DNA from: Streptomyces sp. NBC_00250
GTDB taxonomy: Bacteria > Actinomycetota > Actinomycetes > Streptomycetales > Streptomycetaceae
Reading direction: 5' to 3'
Length of the DNA stretch: 64,000 nucleotides
Assembly: GCF_036192275.1 (NCBI RefSeq)
Contig: NZ_CP108088.1
Span: 3,783,501 to 3,847,500 of the forward strand
Below, piece by piece: positions 8,853-17,710 of this stretch (position 1 is the first letter of the stretch; each line of letters opens with the position of its first letter). A program made the position numbers and the translations under genes. Under the pieces are notes generated by a model. That model saw nothing but the letters and a program-made list of their open reading frames with translations. It made no database searches and was not told the origin of the DNA.

Positions 8853-9782
8853 CTACGCGCGCGTGGCGGCCCGGGTCAGTTCGTCGAGCGTGGCGGCGAC
8901 GGCCGGGACCTGCGCCAGGTCGGGCAGCGTCAGGGCCACGATCTCCCGCTCCACGGCCGGCTCCACGGCCACGGTCCGCGCGCCCTTGGGCCGTACGGAC
9001 TCGATGGCCAGCTCCGGCAGGACGGCCACGCCGAGACCGGCGCCGACCAGGCCCACCACGGCCGGGTAGTCGTCGGTGGCGAAGTCGATGCGGGGGGTGA
9101 ATCCCGCCTCCTCGCACACGTCCACGAGCTGACGGCGGCAGCGCGGGCAGCCCGCGATCCAGGACTCGTCGGCGAGTTCGGCGATGCCGACGGACGCGGC
9201 CCCGGCGAGCCGGTGGCCCTCGGGGACGAGGCCCACCAGGCGGTCGGCGAGGATCGGCCGGACGACCAGGTCGTCCCACTCGGCCTGCCCGTCAGCCGGT
9301 CGACCGGTCTGCCCGGCTCCGTAGCGGAAGGCGAGGGCCACGTCGCAGTCGCCCCCGCGGAGCATCTCGATCGAGCGCGGCGGTTCGGCCTCGACGAGCG
9401 AGACGCGGGTGCCGGGGTGCGCGGCCCGCAGCGCGGCGAGCGCGGTGGGGACGAGGGTGGAGCTGCCGCTGGGGAAGGAGACCAGGCGGACCCGGCCCGC
9501 GCGGAGCCCGGCGATCGCGGCGACCTCCTCCTCCGCGGCGGTGAGCCCGGCGAGGATGCCGGAGGCGTGGCGGACCAGGACCTCACCGGCCTGGGTGAGG
9601 CGCATCTCGCGGGCCGTACGGATCAGCAGCGGCGTGCCGGCGGAGGCTTCGAGCGCCTTCATCTGCTGGCTGACGGCGGGCTGGGTGCAGCCGAGTTCGC
9701 GCGCGGCGGCCGAGAAGGAGCCGGTGGCGGCGACAGCGCGCAGGACGCGGAGATGACGTGCCTCGATCATGGACTCCATCAT
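8853..9782 (-). CDS. LysR family transcriptional regulator
   Basis: 309 residues. The N-terminal winged helix-turn-helix (residues 5-65) has FSAAARELGCTQPAVSQQMK typical of LysR. The effector-binding domain (about 90-300) has a periplasmic-binding fold. Two alternative starts (ATG at 9782 or the fifth codon) are nearly equivalent. It is divergent, 68 bases away, from the MOSC gene, so that promoter may be its target. The effector cannot be predicted. Confidence 0.92.
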   Translation of the reverse strand: MMESMIEARHLRVLRAVAATGSFSAAARELGCTQPAVSQQMKALEASAGTPLLIRTAREMRLTQAGEVLVRHASGILAGLTAAEEEVAAIAGLRAGRVRLVSFPSGSSTLVPTALAALRAAHPGTRVSLVEAEPPRSIEMLRGGDCDVALAFRYGAGQTGRPADGQAEWDDLVVRPILADRLVGLVPEGHRLAGAASVGIAELADESWIAGCPRCRRQLVDVCEEAGFTPRIDFATDDYPAVVGLVGAGLGVAVLPELAIESVRPKGARTVAVEPAVEREIVALTLPDLAQVPAVAATLDELTRAATRA

Positions 9783-9850
9783 AAGCGAGTCTTGGGTTGG
9801 ATGCTGAATATTCGCTCACGGCTTTGAGATGATGCCCGTAAAGTGCCTAC

Positions 9851-10525
9851 ATGACCTTGCTCAGTGTGAATGTGGGCCGCGCCAAGGCCGTGGACTACAC
9901 CGACGCCGCCTCCGGCCTCACCGCCATCGACAAGCGCCCCGTCGACGGGCCCGTGCGGATCGAGGCGCCGGGGGCGCCCGGTGTCGGGACGAGCGGGCTC
10001 GCCGGGGACACGGTCTGCGACCTGCGCTTCCACGGCGGCGACGACCGGGCCGCGTACGCCTTCGCCCGCGAGGACCTGGACCGGTGGGAGCGGGAGCTCG
10101 GCCGTCCGCTGGCCAACGGCTCCTTCGGCGAGAACCTCACCACCCTCGGCCTGGACGTGAACGGGGCCCTGATCGGCGAGCGATGGCGGATCGGCGAGGA
10201 GGTCGTCCTCGAAGTCACCGGCGGCCGCATCCCCTGCCGTACCTTCGCGGGCTTCGTGGAGGAGAAGGGCTGGGTCCGGCGCTTCACGCAGTCGGAGGCC
10301 GGACCCGGCGCGCTGCTGCGGGTGATCGTGCCGGGCGAGATCCGCGCCGGAGACCCGATGACGGTCGTCCACCGGCCCGACCACGACATCACCGTCGCGC
10401 TGCTGCATCGCGCCGCGACCGCCGAACGCACCCTGCTGCCCCGCACGTTGGCCGCCGCCGCGTGGATGGAGTCCGGACTCCTCGCGCTCGCACGCCAGTA
10501 CACGGAGAAGTACGCGCGCGCGTAG
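9851..10525 (+). CDS. MOSC domain-containing protein
   Basis: 224 residues, YiiM-like MOSC (molybdenum cofactor sulfurase C-terminal) protein. Motifs seen are GLAGDTVCDLRFHGGDDRA (a conserved HGG core), FGENLTT, IGERWRIGEEVVLEVTGGR and the conserved cysteine in RIPCRTF. Proteins of this type bind Mo cofactor and take part in reduction of N-hydroxylated compounds. The ATG at 9851 is the only good start. It may be regulated by the divergent LysR protein. Substrate unknown. Confidence 0.9.
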   Translation: MTLLSVNVGRAKAVDYTDAASGLTAIDKRPVDGPVRIEAPGAPGVGTSGLAGDTVCDLRFHGGDDRAAYAFAREDLDRWERELGRPLANGSFGENLTTLGLDVNGALIGERWRIGEEVVLEVTGGRIPCRTFAGFVEEKGWVRRFTQSEAGPGALLRVIVPGEIRAGDPMTVVHRPDHDITVALLHRAATAERTLLPRTLAAAAWMESGLLALARQYTEKYARA

Positions 10526-10575
10526 TCGCCGGTACGCGGACAAGAGCGTCCGCGGCGGGGCACTACCGTGCCCGT

Positions 10576-11349
10576 ATGACGACTGCACTGATTACGGGCG
10601 CCACCGCGGGCATCGGGGCCGCCTTCGCACGGAGGCTCGCGGCCGACGGCCACGATGTCGTGCTCGTGGCACGGGACGTGAAGCGGCTCCGGGAGCAGGC
10701 GACCGAGTTGCACGACCGGCACGGCATCGAGGCCGAGGTGCTCTCGGCGGACCTCGCCGAGGAGAAGGGCATCGCCGCCGTCGAGGCCCGGCTCTCGGAC
10801 CCGAAGCAGCCGGTGGACATGCTCGTGAACAACGCCGGCTTCGGCAACAAGGGCCGCTTCCTCGAAGTGTCCATGGCCGACGAGCTGAAGATGCTCACGG
10901 TGCACTGCGAGGCGGTGTTGCGGCTGACCTCGGCCGCCGCCGCCTCGATGAAGGAGCGCCACCGGGGCTCCGTGGTGAACGTCGCGTCGGTGGCGGCCTT
11001 CGTGCCCCGCGGCACGTACGGGGCGTCGAAGGCCTGGGTCGTGCAGTTCACCCAGGGCGCGGCCCGGGACCTGGCGGGCAGCGGGGTCCGGTTGATGGCG
11101 CTCTGCCCCGGCTTCGTACGGACCGAGTTCCACGAGCGGGCCGGGATGGGGACGGACAACATCCCGGGCTGGATGTGGCTCGACGCGGACAAGCTGGTGA
11201 CGGCGGCGATCGCGGACCTGGACCGGGGGAAGACGCTGTCGATCCCCGACCCCCGCTACAAGGCCCTCATGGGTGTGGTGAAGCTGGCGCCGCGCGGCCT
11301 GCTCGGCGGGGTCTCCTCCAAGGCGGGCCGCAAGTACGGGCCGAAGTAG
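10576..11349 (+). CDS. Short-chain dehydrogenase/reductase (SDR)
   Basis: 257 residues, classical SDR. The cofactor motif is TGATAGIGAAFA (residues 7-18), followed by NNAGFG. The catalytic Ser is in VNVASVAAF and the YxxxK is YGASKAW; PGFVRTEFH follows. It probably oxidises or reduces an acyl or alcohol substrate with NADP(H). The ATG at 10576 is 50 bases after the MOSC stop, so the two may be co-transcribed. Substrate not predictable. Confidence 0.93.
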   Translation: MTTALITGATAGIGAAFARRLAADGHDVVLVARDVKRLREQATELHDRHGIEAEVLSADLAEEKGIAAVEARLSDPKQPVDMLVNNAGFGNKGRFLEVSMADELKMLTVHCEAVLRLTSAAAASMKERHRGSVVNVASVAAFVPRGTYGASKAWVVQFTQGAARDLAGSGVRLMALCPGFVRTEFHERAGMGTDNIPGWMWLDADKLVTAAIADLDRGKTLSIPDPRYKALMGVVKLAPRGLLGGVSSKAGRKYGPK

Positions 11350-11354
11350 CGCGG

Positions 11355-13184
11355 TCACCGGTCGCGCGCGTCGAGGTCCAGTTCGACGGTGGTTCCGTTC
11401 CGCCAGGTCACGTGGAGCGTGTGGCCGGCGACCCGGACGGCCGCGAGGTCGGTGACGGGGGCCGGGGCGGGCTCGGCGGTGAGCGAGGCGAGGGCGACGA
11501 AGAGGGTGGCCGGGCCGCTCGTCGTGCCGTGCAGGGCGAGGGTGCGGCTGTCGGGACCCTGCAGGGTTTCCCCGGTGGGGAGTTCGGTGGGGAGTGCGGT
11601 GGCTCCGCGGTCCGTCGGATAGCCGTGGACCGGGTGGAGCTGCGCGTGCGGGCCCTCGGGAGTGGTGGCCCAGCCGGTCTGCCGTACAGGGGTCCCTTCC
11701 GGGGCACCGAGGACGAGATGGGCGCGGACCTCGGCGCGGCCGTGGGCGAGGGTCGCGGAGAGGATCCGTACGCCGGGGCACGGGGTGTGCCGGGAGGCGG
11801 CCCAGCCGGGGCCGGTACCGGCGGGGACGGCGGGGCCCCGGGTGGTGGTCCTCCCGTCTTCCGTCAGCAGGGCGAAGTGGTTGTCGGCGGGGGCCGGACC
11901 GGTGGTGGGTCCCGTACGGGTCGAGTAGGCGTGGCGGGCGTAGCCGGGGTCGTCCTCGGCCGCCTCGGCGCTCCCTACGTGGTTGCTGCCGTGGTTGTGG
12001 AGGCGTACGAGTCCGTCGGCGGCGGTGGTCTGGACGAGGAGTCCGGCCGGGGCGAAGGGGCGGACGGTGTCGGCGCGCTCGGCCGGCAGCGGTTCCTCGG
12101 GGTCGGTCCAGGCGGGGTGGTCCGCGGGCAGGAGGAGGCCGAGGAAGCCCTTGGACGCCCAGTAGGGGGAGCCGGGTCCCGAGTACTCCTGGACCAGGGG
12201 CGCGTACGGGCCGTGCCAGCCGAGGGTGAGGAGGCCGTTCGGGTCGGTGGCGCCCCGGTCGAGGAAGTACCTCAGGGTTCCGGAGGCGAGGCGGCGGGTG
12301 GCGCCGGGGGTGAGCGGGGTGTGCCCGGTGAGGGTGCCGAGCCAGGGGGCGGCGGCCGCGGCGAAGCGGTAGATCAGGGAGCGCCCGTACGGGAGCGGGG
12401 CGCCGTCGGCGTCGAAGAGGTGGACGTAGTCGTCGAGATGGGCGCGCAGGCGGGGCCCGTACCGGTCGAGGAGCTCCCGGTCGCCGGCGAGGTGGGCGTG
12501 GAGGACGGGGTAGAAGTGCAGGGCCCAGGCGTTGTAGTGGTCGAAGGCGCGGTTGTCGCCGTCGCTGTACCAGCCGTCGCCGAGGTACCAGTCCTCGATC
12601 CGGGCGAGTGAGCGGTCGACGGTGGCGGCGGCCCGGTCGGTGTCGGCGCCGACGTCCTGGAGGAAACCGGCGACGGTGAGGCCGAAGAGCCACCAGTTGT
12701 TGTCGACGGGGGACGGGCCGAGGGCGGGGCGGAGCCAGTCGGCGACCCGCTCGCGGGTGCGGTCGTCGAGCCGGTCCCAGAGCCAGGGGCGGGTGAGGCG
12801 GAGACCGAGGGCGACGGAGGCGGCTTCGACGATCGCCTGGCGGGTGTCGGTGGTGAGGGGCCAGGAGTCGGCGTCCGCACGTCCCGGCTGCGCGGTCCCG
12901 GCGGTGAGGCCTTCGGCGTACCGGGAGAGGTGGTCGTGCGGGTCGGCTCCCTGCCCGCCCGCGACCCTGAGTGCCGCGAGGAGGAAGGTGCGGGCCCAGC
13001 CCTCCAGGCCGTCGGAGCGGGCTCCGGACCAGCTGGGGCGGGGGCCCGGCAGATCGATCAGTCCGTGGTGGGGGGAGGCGAACGGGCGTACGGCCAGGAG
13101 GAGTCGATCGGCCGTGGTCTCCCAGTGGGCACGGGTCCAGCCGGTGTACGGGCTGAGCTCACGGTTCTCGGGCGGCGTGGGCAT
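11355..13184 (-). CDS. DUF2264 domain-containing protein, probable carbohydrate-active enzyme
   Basis: 609 residues with no signal peptide. The N-terminal two-thirds match the DUF2264 alpha/alpha-barrel family (motifs NNWWLFGLTVAGFL, DGWYSDGDNRAFDHYNAWALH, LPYGRSLIYRFA, WASKGFLGLLLP). The remainder is a beta-rich domain. I recall some members being placed in a glycoside hydrolase family with beta-glucuronidase activity, but cannot verify that for this protein. It is divergent from the sugar regulator and its operator, so it probably hydrolyses an imported oligosaccharide in the cytoplasm. Convergent with the SDR gene, five bases apart. Confidence 0.88.
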   Translation of the reverse strand: MPTPPENRELSPYTGWTRAHWETTADRLLLAVRPFASPHHGLIDLPGPRPSWSGARSDGLEGWARTFLLAALRVAGGQGADPHDHLSRYAEGLTAGTAQPGRADADSWPLTTDTRQAIVEAASVALGLRLTRPWLWDRLDDRTRERVADWLRPALGPSPVDNNWWLFGLTVAGFLQDVGADTDRAAATVDRSLARIEDWYLGDGWYSDGDNRAFDHYNAWALHFYPVLHAHLAGDRELLDRYGPRLRAHLDDYVHLFDADGAPLPYGRSLIYRFAAAAAPWLGTLTGHTPLTPGATRRLASGTLRYFLDRGATDPNGLLTLGWHGPYAPLVQEYSGPGSPYWASKGFLGLLLPADHPAWTDPEEPLPAERADTVRPFAPAGLLVQTTAADGLVRLHNHGSNHVGSAEAAEDDPGYARHAYSTRTGPTTGPAPADNHFALLTEDGRTTTRGPAVPAGTGPGWAASRHTPCPGVRILSATLAHGRAEVRAHLVLGAPEGTPVRQTGWATTPEGPHAQLHPVHGYPTDRGATALPTELPTGETLQGPDSRTLALHGTTSGPATLFVALASLTAEPAPAPVTDLAAVRVAGHTLHVTWRNGTTVELDLDARDR

Positions 13185-13278
13185 GATGCTCCCTGCGGCT
13201 TCCTGGGGCTCCCTGCGGTGACGACTGCGTCGCCGGGAATCCTGGACAGGCTCCGATCGAACGTCAAGAGATTCGGAG

Positions 13279-13312
13279 CGAATGATCGAAATTTCTTCCG
13301 TTCGATCATTCG
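13279..13312. promoter_or_regulatory. Palindromic operator for the DeoR/LacI-type regulator
   Basis: A perfect 12-bp inverted repeat, CGAATGATCGAA (13279-13290) and its complement TTCGATCATTCG (13301-13312), with a 10-base spacer. It sits in the 185-bp gap between DUF2264 and the regulator. Further GATCGAA and TTCGATC copies occur at 13254 and before the ABC operon. Two inverted halves one helical turn apart suit a dimeric regulator. Confidence 0.7.
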
Positions 13313-13369
13313 GGGCCGTGTGTGAACTAAGGTCGGGGAACCACCACCACCGCGAGGGGGAACTGCGCC

Positions 13370-14467
13370 GTGCGCGAGAGTGCTGCCGAACGACACGACC
13401 GACTGCTGGCCCTGGTGCGCGAGCGCGGCACCGCCCGCGTCGCCGAGCTGGCCGAGCGGCTCGGGGTCTCCCCCGTCACCGCCCGCCGGGACGTCGAACT
13501 CCTGGCGGGCCGGGGCCTGCTCGACCGGGTGCACGGCCAGGTGTCCTGGCCTCGGCGACAGGGCACCCAGGGCGCCGGACGTCCCGGTGAGGGCCTGGTC
13601 ATCGGCCTGCTCGCACCCTCCGCCACGTACTACTTCGCCGAGGTCATCCGGGGCGCGCACGAGGCCGCCGCCCGCGCCGGCGCCCGGCTCGTCCTGCGCG
13701 TCTCGGACTACCGGCCGGAGGAGGACCGGGCCCGCACCGAGGGACTGCTCGCGGCCGGCGCCGAGGGCGTGCTCGTCGCACCCGGCTGGCGCGGGCCCGA
13801 GGACCAGCGGGCGTACGGGGACTGGCTGACCGAACTCCCCGTGCCGGCGGTGCTCCTGGAGCGCCGGGCCGAACCCGGCAGCCCCCTCGACGGCCTCGAC
13901 CGGGTCGCCTCCGACCACGGCCACGGCGTCCTGCTCGCCCTGCGCCACCTGCTCTCCCTCGGCCATGCGACGCCCCTGCTCGTGGCGCGCCGGGACTCGC
14001 CCACCGCGCTCGCGGTGCGCGCCGGGTACGCCGAGGCGCTGGGCACCCTGGGCCTGGCGGAGCCGCGCCCGGTCATCGACTCCGTACCGGCGGAGGCGGA
14101 TCCGGAGGGCTTCGAGCGGGCGGTACGGGCGCTGCACGAGGCGGTCGCCTCCGGCCTGGCGAGCGCGGCCCTGGTGCACAACGACGTGGACGCGATCGAG
14201 ATCGTGCAGCGCCTGGCCGAGCTGGGCGTACGGGTACCGCAGGACCTGGCCCTGATCGCGTACGACGACGAGGTCGCGGCGCTCGCCGACACCCCGCTGA
14301 CGGCGGTCGCGCCGCCCAAGCGGCAGGTGGGGCGGCATGCCACCGAACTGCTCGTGGAGCGACTCGCCGAGCGGGACGAGGGCCCGGACGAGGACGCGGC
14401 ACGGCGTCATCTGGGGCTGCTGCCGAGGCTGCGGGTGCGGGAGTCGTGCGGGGCGCACACCCCGTAA
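13370..14467 (+). CDS. DeoR-type HTH / LacI-type sugar-binding transcriptional regulator
   Basis: 365 residues. The N-terminal DeoR-type winged helix (VAELAERLGVSPVTARRDVE, residues 23-42) is fused to a periplasmic-binding-like effector domain of LacI/RbsB type (about 70-360; VIGLLAPSATYYFAEVIRGA, ALVHNDVDAIEIVQRLAELG). The GTG at 13370 is the only start that keeps the whole helix. It probably represses the adjacent sugar ABC operon and the divergent DUF2264 gene through the palindrome at 13279-13312, and is released by a sugar. The DeoR-HTH plus LacI-domain hybrid is a known actinobacterial architecture. Confidence 0.92.
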   Translation: MRESAAERHDRLLALVRERGTARVAELAERLGVSPVTARRDVELLAGRGLLDRVHGQVSWPRRQGTQGAGRPGEGLVIGLLAPSATYYFAEVIRGAHEAAARAGARLVLRVSDYRPEEDRARTEGLLAAGAEGVLVAPGWRGPEDQRAYGDWLTELPVPAVLLERRAEPGSPLDGLDRVASDHGHGVLLALRHLLSLGHATPLLVARRDSPTALAVRAGYAEALGTLGLAEPRPVIDSVPAEADPEGFERAVRALHEAVASGLASAALVHNDVDAIEIVQRLAELGVRVPQDLALIAYDDEVAALADTPLTAVAPPKRQVGRHATELLVERLAERDEGPDEDAARRHLGLLPRLRVRESCGAHTP

Positions 14468-14481
14468 CCTTCTGATCTTTT

Positions 14482-14533
14482 TTCGATCAATCAATCTTTC
14501 GCTCTTGACTTCGGTCATGAACGGTCACAGGAT
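14482..14533 (+). promoter_or_regulatory. Promoter and operator-like site of the sugar ABC operon
   Basis: -35 TTGACT (14505-14510) and -10 CAGGAT (14528-14533) are separated by 17 bases, a good Streptomyces vegetative promoter. Directly upstream, TTCGATCAAT (14482-14491) repeats the half-site of the regulator palindrome at 13279-13312. Confidence 0.5.
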
Positions 14534-14576
14534 CACGGCCACAACCTCCCCGCCGCCGCCCTTCAGGAGTCGTGCC

Positions 14577-15893
14577 GTGACCCGTAGTTGGAGCAGAACG
14601 TCCCGTGTCATAGCCGGCACCGCCACCGCCCTCGCCGTACTCACGGCCTGCGGCGGCGGCGGTGACGACACCGCGAACAAGCCGAACGGGCCCGTGACCA
14701 TCACCTTCTGGGGCTGGGCCAAGGGCTCCAAGGACGTCGTCGACGCCTTCAACGCCTCCCACACCGACATCCAGGTGAAGTTCGAGGAGATCCCCTCCGG
14801 CACCGCCGGCGGCTACGCCAAGATCTCCAACGCCGTGAAGGCCGGCAACGCCCCCGACCTCGTCTCCATCGAGTACTCCTCGCTCCCCGAGTTCGTCAGC
14901 TCCGGCGCCCTCCAGGACATCGGCGGCCAGTTCACCGAGGCCGACCGCGCCAAGCTCCTCCCGCAGACCGTCGAACTCACCACCCTCGGCGGCAAGTCCT
15001 GGGCCGTCCCCTTCGACGCCGCCCCGCAGGCCTTCTTCTACCGCAAGGACCTCTTCGCGAAGTACAAGGTCCAGGTCCCCACCACCTGGGACGAGTTCAA
15101 GAAGGCCGCCGAGCAGGTCAAGAAGGCCGACGCCAAGGCCCGTATCGGCACCTTCTTCCCGGACGACCCGACCACCTTCGAGGCGATGGCCTGGCAGGCC
15201 GGCGCCCAGTGGTTCAAGGCCGAGAACGACACCTGGAAGATCGACACCACCGACGCCGCCACCACCAAGGTCGCCGCCTACTGGCAGGGCCTCCTCGACG
15301 CCGGACTCGTCCACAAGAACGCCTCCTTCAGCCCCGAGTGGACCGGCTCCCTCAAGAACGGCACCACCATCGGCTACCTCGGCGCCTCCTGGGGCGCGGG
15401 CGTCCTCAAGGGCACCCTCCCCGAGCAGGACGGCAAGTGGGCCGTCGCCCCGATGCCCAGCTGGGACGGCAAGCCCGCCAGCGGCATGCTCGGCGGCACC
15501 TCCTTCGCCGTGACCAAGGACAGCAAGCAGCAGGCCGCCGCCGTCACCTTCGCCGAGTGGATGTCCACCACCGAGGCCGGCGTGAAGGCCCGCATCGCCT
15601 CCGGCACCTCCTCCGCCTTCCCCGCCGCCACCGCGCTGCGCCCCGTCGCCAAGAAGGCCTTCGACGCGAGCTACTACGGCGGCCAGGACATCTACGCCCT
15701 CTTCGAGACGGCGGGTGCCTCCATCGGCCCGAGCTGGGCCTGGGGCCCGACGACCGGCACCACCAACACCACCATCAAGGACCACTTCGGCAAGATCACC
15801 CAGGGCGGCCCCGGCATCGCCGACGCCGTCAAGGCCGGTCACGACGCCACCGTCGCCGAACTCACCAAGCGCGGCCTGAAGGTCGAGGGCTGA
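14577..15893 (+). CDS. Sugar ABC transporter substrate-binding lipoprotein
   Basis: 438 residues. The lipoprotein signal ends in LTAC with Cys25 followed by a Gly run. The mature part is a cluster B (MalE/UgpB-like) binding protein: VTITFWGWAKGSKDVVDAFN, NAPDLVSIEYSSLPEF, GKSWAVPFDAAPQAFFYRKD. The GTG at 14577 is chosen over an ATG at 14517 because AGGAG lies eight bases upstream and the signal peptide starts there. It captures an oligosaccharide or sugar acid at the cell surface for the two permeases that follow. Ligand unknown. Confidence 0.93.
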   Translation: MTRSWSRTSRVIAGTATALAVLTACGGGGDDTANKPNGPVTITFWGWAKGSKDVVDAFNASHTDIQVKFEEIPSGTAGGYAKISNAVKAGNAPDLVSIEYSSLPEFVSSGALQDIGGQFTEADRAKLLPQTVELTTLGGKSWAVPFDAAPQAFFYRKDLFAKYKVQVPTTWDEFKKAAEQVKKADAKARIGTFFPDDPTTFEAMAWQAGAQWFKAENDTWKIDTTDAATTKVAAYWQGLLDAGLVHKNASFSPEWTGSLKNGTTIGYLGASWGAGVLKGTLPEQDGKWAVAPMPSWDGKPASGMLGGTSFAVTKDSKQQAAAVTFAEWMSTTEAGVKARIASGTSSAFPAATALRPVAKKAFDASYYGGQDIYALFETAGASIGPSWAWGPTTGTTNTTIKDHFGKITQGGPGIADAVKAGHDATVAELTKRGLKVEG

Positions 15894-15897
15894 CCGG

Positions 15898-16842
15898 ATG
15901 AAGGCCCGCACCCGCGCCGCCACGATCCTGCTGACCCCCTTCTTCCTGCTCTTCACCGCGGTGATGGTGGTGCCGATCGGATACGCGGTCTGGCTCAGCC
16001 TCTTCACCGAGAAGCAGTCCGGACTGGGCTTCGGCGGCACCGAGACCGTCTTCACCGGCCTCGACAACTACACCGCGGCGCTGGGTGACCGGGCCTTCCG
16101 CGAGGGCTTCGGCGTCCTGCTCGGATACTGCCTGCTCTACATCCCGCTGCTGCTCGCCGGAGCCCTCGGCCTCGCCCTCCTGCTCGACTCGGCACTCGCC
16201 CGTGCCCGCCGCTTCTTCCAGCTCGCGCTCTTCCTGCCGCACGCCGTCCCCGGCATCATCGCCGCGCTGATCTGGGTCTACCTCTACACGCCCCAGCTCA
16301 GCCCGGTCGTCCAGGCCATGGAGGCCGGCGGCATCGGCTTCGACTTCTTCTCCCCCGAAGGAGCCCTGCCCTCCGTCGTCAACATCGCGCTGTGGGAGTG
16401 GCTCGGCTACAACATGGTCATCTTCTACGCGGCCCTCCAGGCCATCGACCGCTCCGTCCTCGAAGCGGCCACCGTCGACGGGGCCGGCGCCTGGCGCATC
16501 GCCTTCTCCGTCAAGATCCCGCTGGTCAAGGCCTCACTCGCGATGGTCGGCCTCTTCACGATCATCGGCTCCCTCCAGCTCTTCACCGAGCCGCTGATCC
16601 TCAACAAGGGCACCGGCTCCGCCGTCACCTCCACCTGGACGCCGAACATGTACGCCTACACCGCGGCCTTCGACCGCAACGACTACGGGCTCGCCGCGGC
16701 GGCGTCCGTACTCCTCGCCCTGACGGCGGCGCTGCTCTCCTTCGCGGTGACCCGGGTGACGGGCCGCCGCAAGGCCGGCACGGCCCGGAAGCCCGCGCCG
16801 GCCCGCAAGCCCGCGACCGCGCGGAAGGAGCGCACGGCATGA
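15898..16842 (+). CDS. Sugar ABC transporter permease (MalF type)
   Basis: 314 residues with six transmembrane segments. The cytoplasmic EAA loop, EAATVDGAGAWRIAFSVKIP, near residues 195-215 docks the ATPase. The C-terminal 25 residues are a basic Ala/Pro/Lys/Arg tail built of repeated ARKPA units. It starts four bases after the binding-protein stop, and its stop overlaps the next start (ATGA), so the operon is translationally coupled. No ATP-binding gene is present; in Streptomyces such transporters normally share the ATPase MsiK encoded elsewhere. Confidence 0.93.
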   Translation: MKARTRAATILLTPFFLLFTAVMVVPIGYAVWLSLFTEKQSGLGFGGTETVFTGLDNYTAALGDRAFREGFGVLLGYCLLYIPLLLAGALGLALLLDSALARARRFFQLALFLPHAVPGIIAALIWVYLYTPQLSPVVQAMEAGGIGFDFFSPEGALPSVVNIALWEWLGYNMVIFYAALQAIDRSVLEAATVDGAGAWRIAFSVKIPLVKASLAMVGLFTIIGSLQLFTEPLILNKGTGSAVTSTWTPNMYAYTAAFDRNDYGLAAAASVLLALTAALLSFAVTRVTGRRKAGTARKPAPARKPATARKERTA

Positions 16843-17693
16843 GCGGCACCCGCACCCCCAACCGATGGCTCTCCAAGACGGCCGTCAACGGCGCCCTCGT
16901 CCTCGCCGTCGTCTACATGCTCTTCCCGCTGGTCTGGCTGCTGACCGCCGCCACCAAGGACGCTGGCGGTCTCCTCGCCGGAAACGCCTTCTCCTTCGAG
17001 GGCTTCGACCTCGGCGGCAACCTCTCCCGGCTCGCCGAGTACAACGACGGCATCTACTTCCACTGGTACGCCAACAGCCTGCTCTACGCCGGACTCGGCG
17101 CCCTCGCCTGCTCGTTCGTCAGCGTCGCCGCCGGATACGCCTTCCACGTCTACGACTTCCGCGGCAAGGAGAAGCTCTTCGGCCTGGTCCTCCTGGGCGT
17201 GCTCGTCCCCACCACCGCGCTCGCCCTGCCGATGTACCTCCTGGCCAGCGAGGTCGGCGTCGTCAACACCTACTGGGCCGTCCTGATCCCCGTCCTCGTC
17301 AACCCCTTCGGCGTCTACCTGTCCCGGGTCTTCTGCGGCGGCTACATCCCCGACGAGGCCCTGGAGGCAGCCCGTATCGACGGAGCGGGCGAACTGCGCG
17401 TCTTCTGGTCCATCGGTCTGCGCATGGTCATGCCCGGCTTCGTGACCGTCTTCCTCTTCCAGTTCACCGCCGTCTGGAACAACTTCTTCCTCCCCCTGGT
17501 GATGCTGTCGGACCAGAAGCTCTACCCGCTGAGCCTCGGCCTGTACGCGTGGAACAGCAACGCCCACGCCGAACCCGACTTCTACCCCCTCGTCGTCACC
17601 GGATCCCTGCTCGCCGTCGTCCCCCTCGTCGTCGCCTTCGTCTCCCTCCAGCGCCACTGGAAGGCCGGTCTGACGGCCGGCAGCGTCAAGTGA
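16839..17693 (+). CDS. Carbohydrate ABC transporter permease (MalG type)
   Basis: 284 residues with six predicted transmembrane segments. The EAA loop is EAARIDGAGELRVFWSIGLR, about 85 residues from the C-terminus. Start codon ATG at 16839 overlaps the TGA of the preceding permease. The two permeases form the heterodimeric channel for the binding protein at 14577. The next gene starts 17 bases after the stop and is probably in the same transcript. Confidence 0.93.
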   Translation: MSGTRTPNRWLSKTAVNGALVLAVVYMLFPLVWLLTAATKDAGGLLAGNAFSFEGFDLGGNLSRLAEYNDGIYFHWYANSLLYAGLGALACSFVSVAAGYAFHVYDFRGKEKLFGLVLLGVLVPTTALALPMYLLASEVGVVNTYWAVLIPVLVNPFGVYLSRVFCGGYIPDEALEAARIDGAGELRVFWSIGLRMVMPGFVTVFLFQFTAVWNNFFLPLVMLSDQKLYPLSLGLYAWNSNAHAEPDFYPLVVTGSLLAVVPLVVAFVSLQRHWKAGLTAGSVK

Positions 17694-17710
17694 GGAGCTC
17701 AGGTACAACG

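Noticed and set aside
8831..8872. Terminator hairpin built on CCACGCGCG / CGCGCGTGG
   Set aside because: The right arm lies inside the LysR coding sequence and the pairing is interrupted; kept out of the feature list.
9895..12693. 932-codon minus-strand frame
   Set aside because: Crosses the MOSC, SDR and DUF2264 genes out of frame; Arg/Pro-rich translation typical of a shadow.
13279..13312. The palindrome as a transcription terminator
   Set aside because: It lies between divergent starts, not after a gene, and is AT-rich; operator is the better reading.
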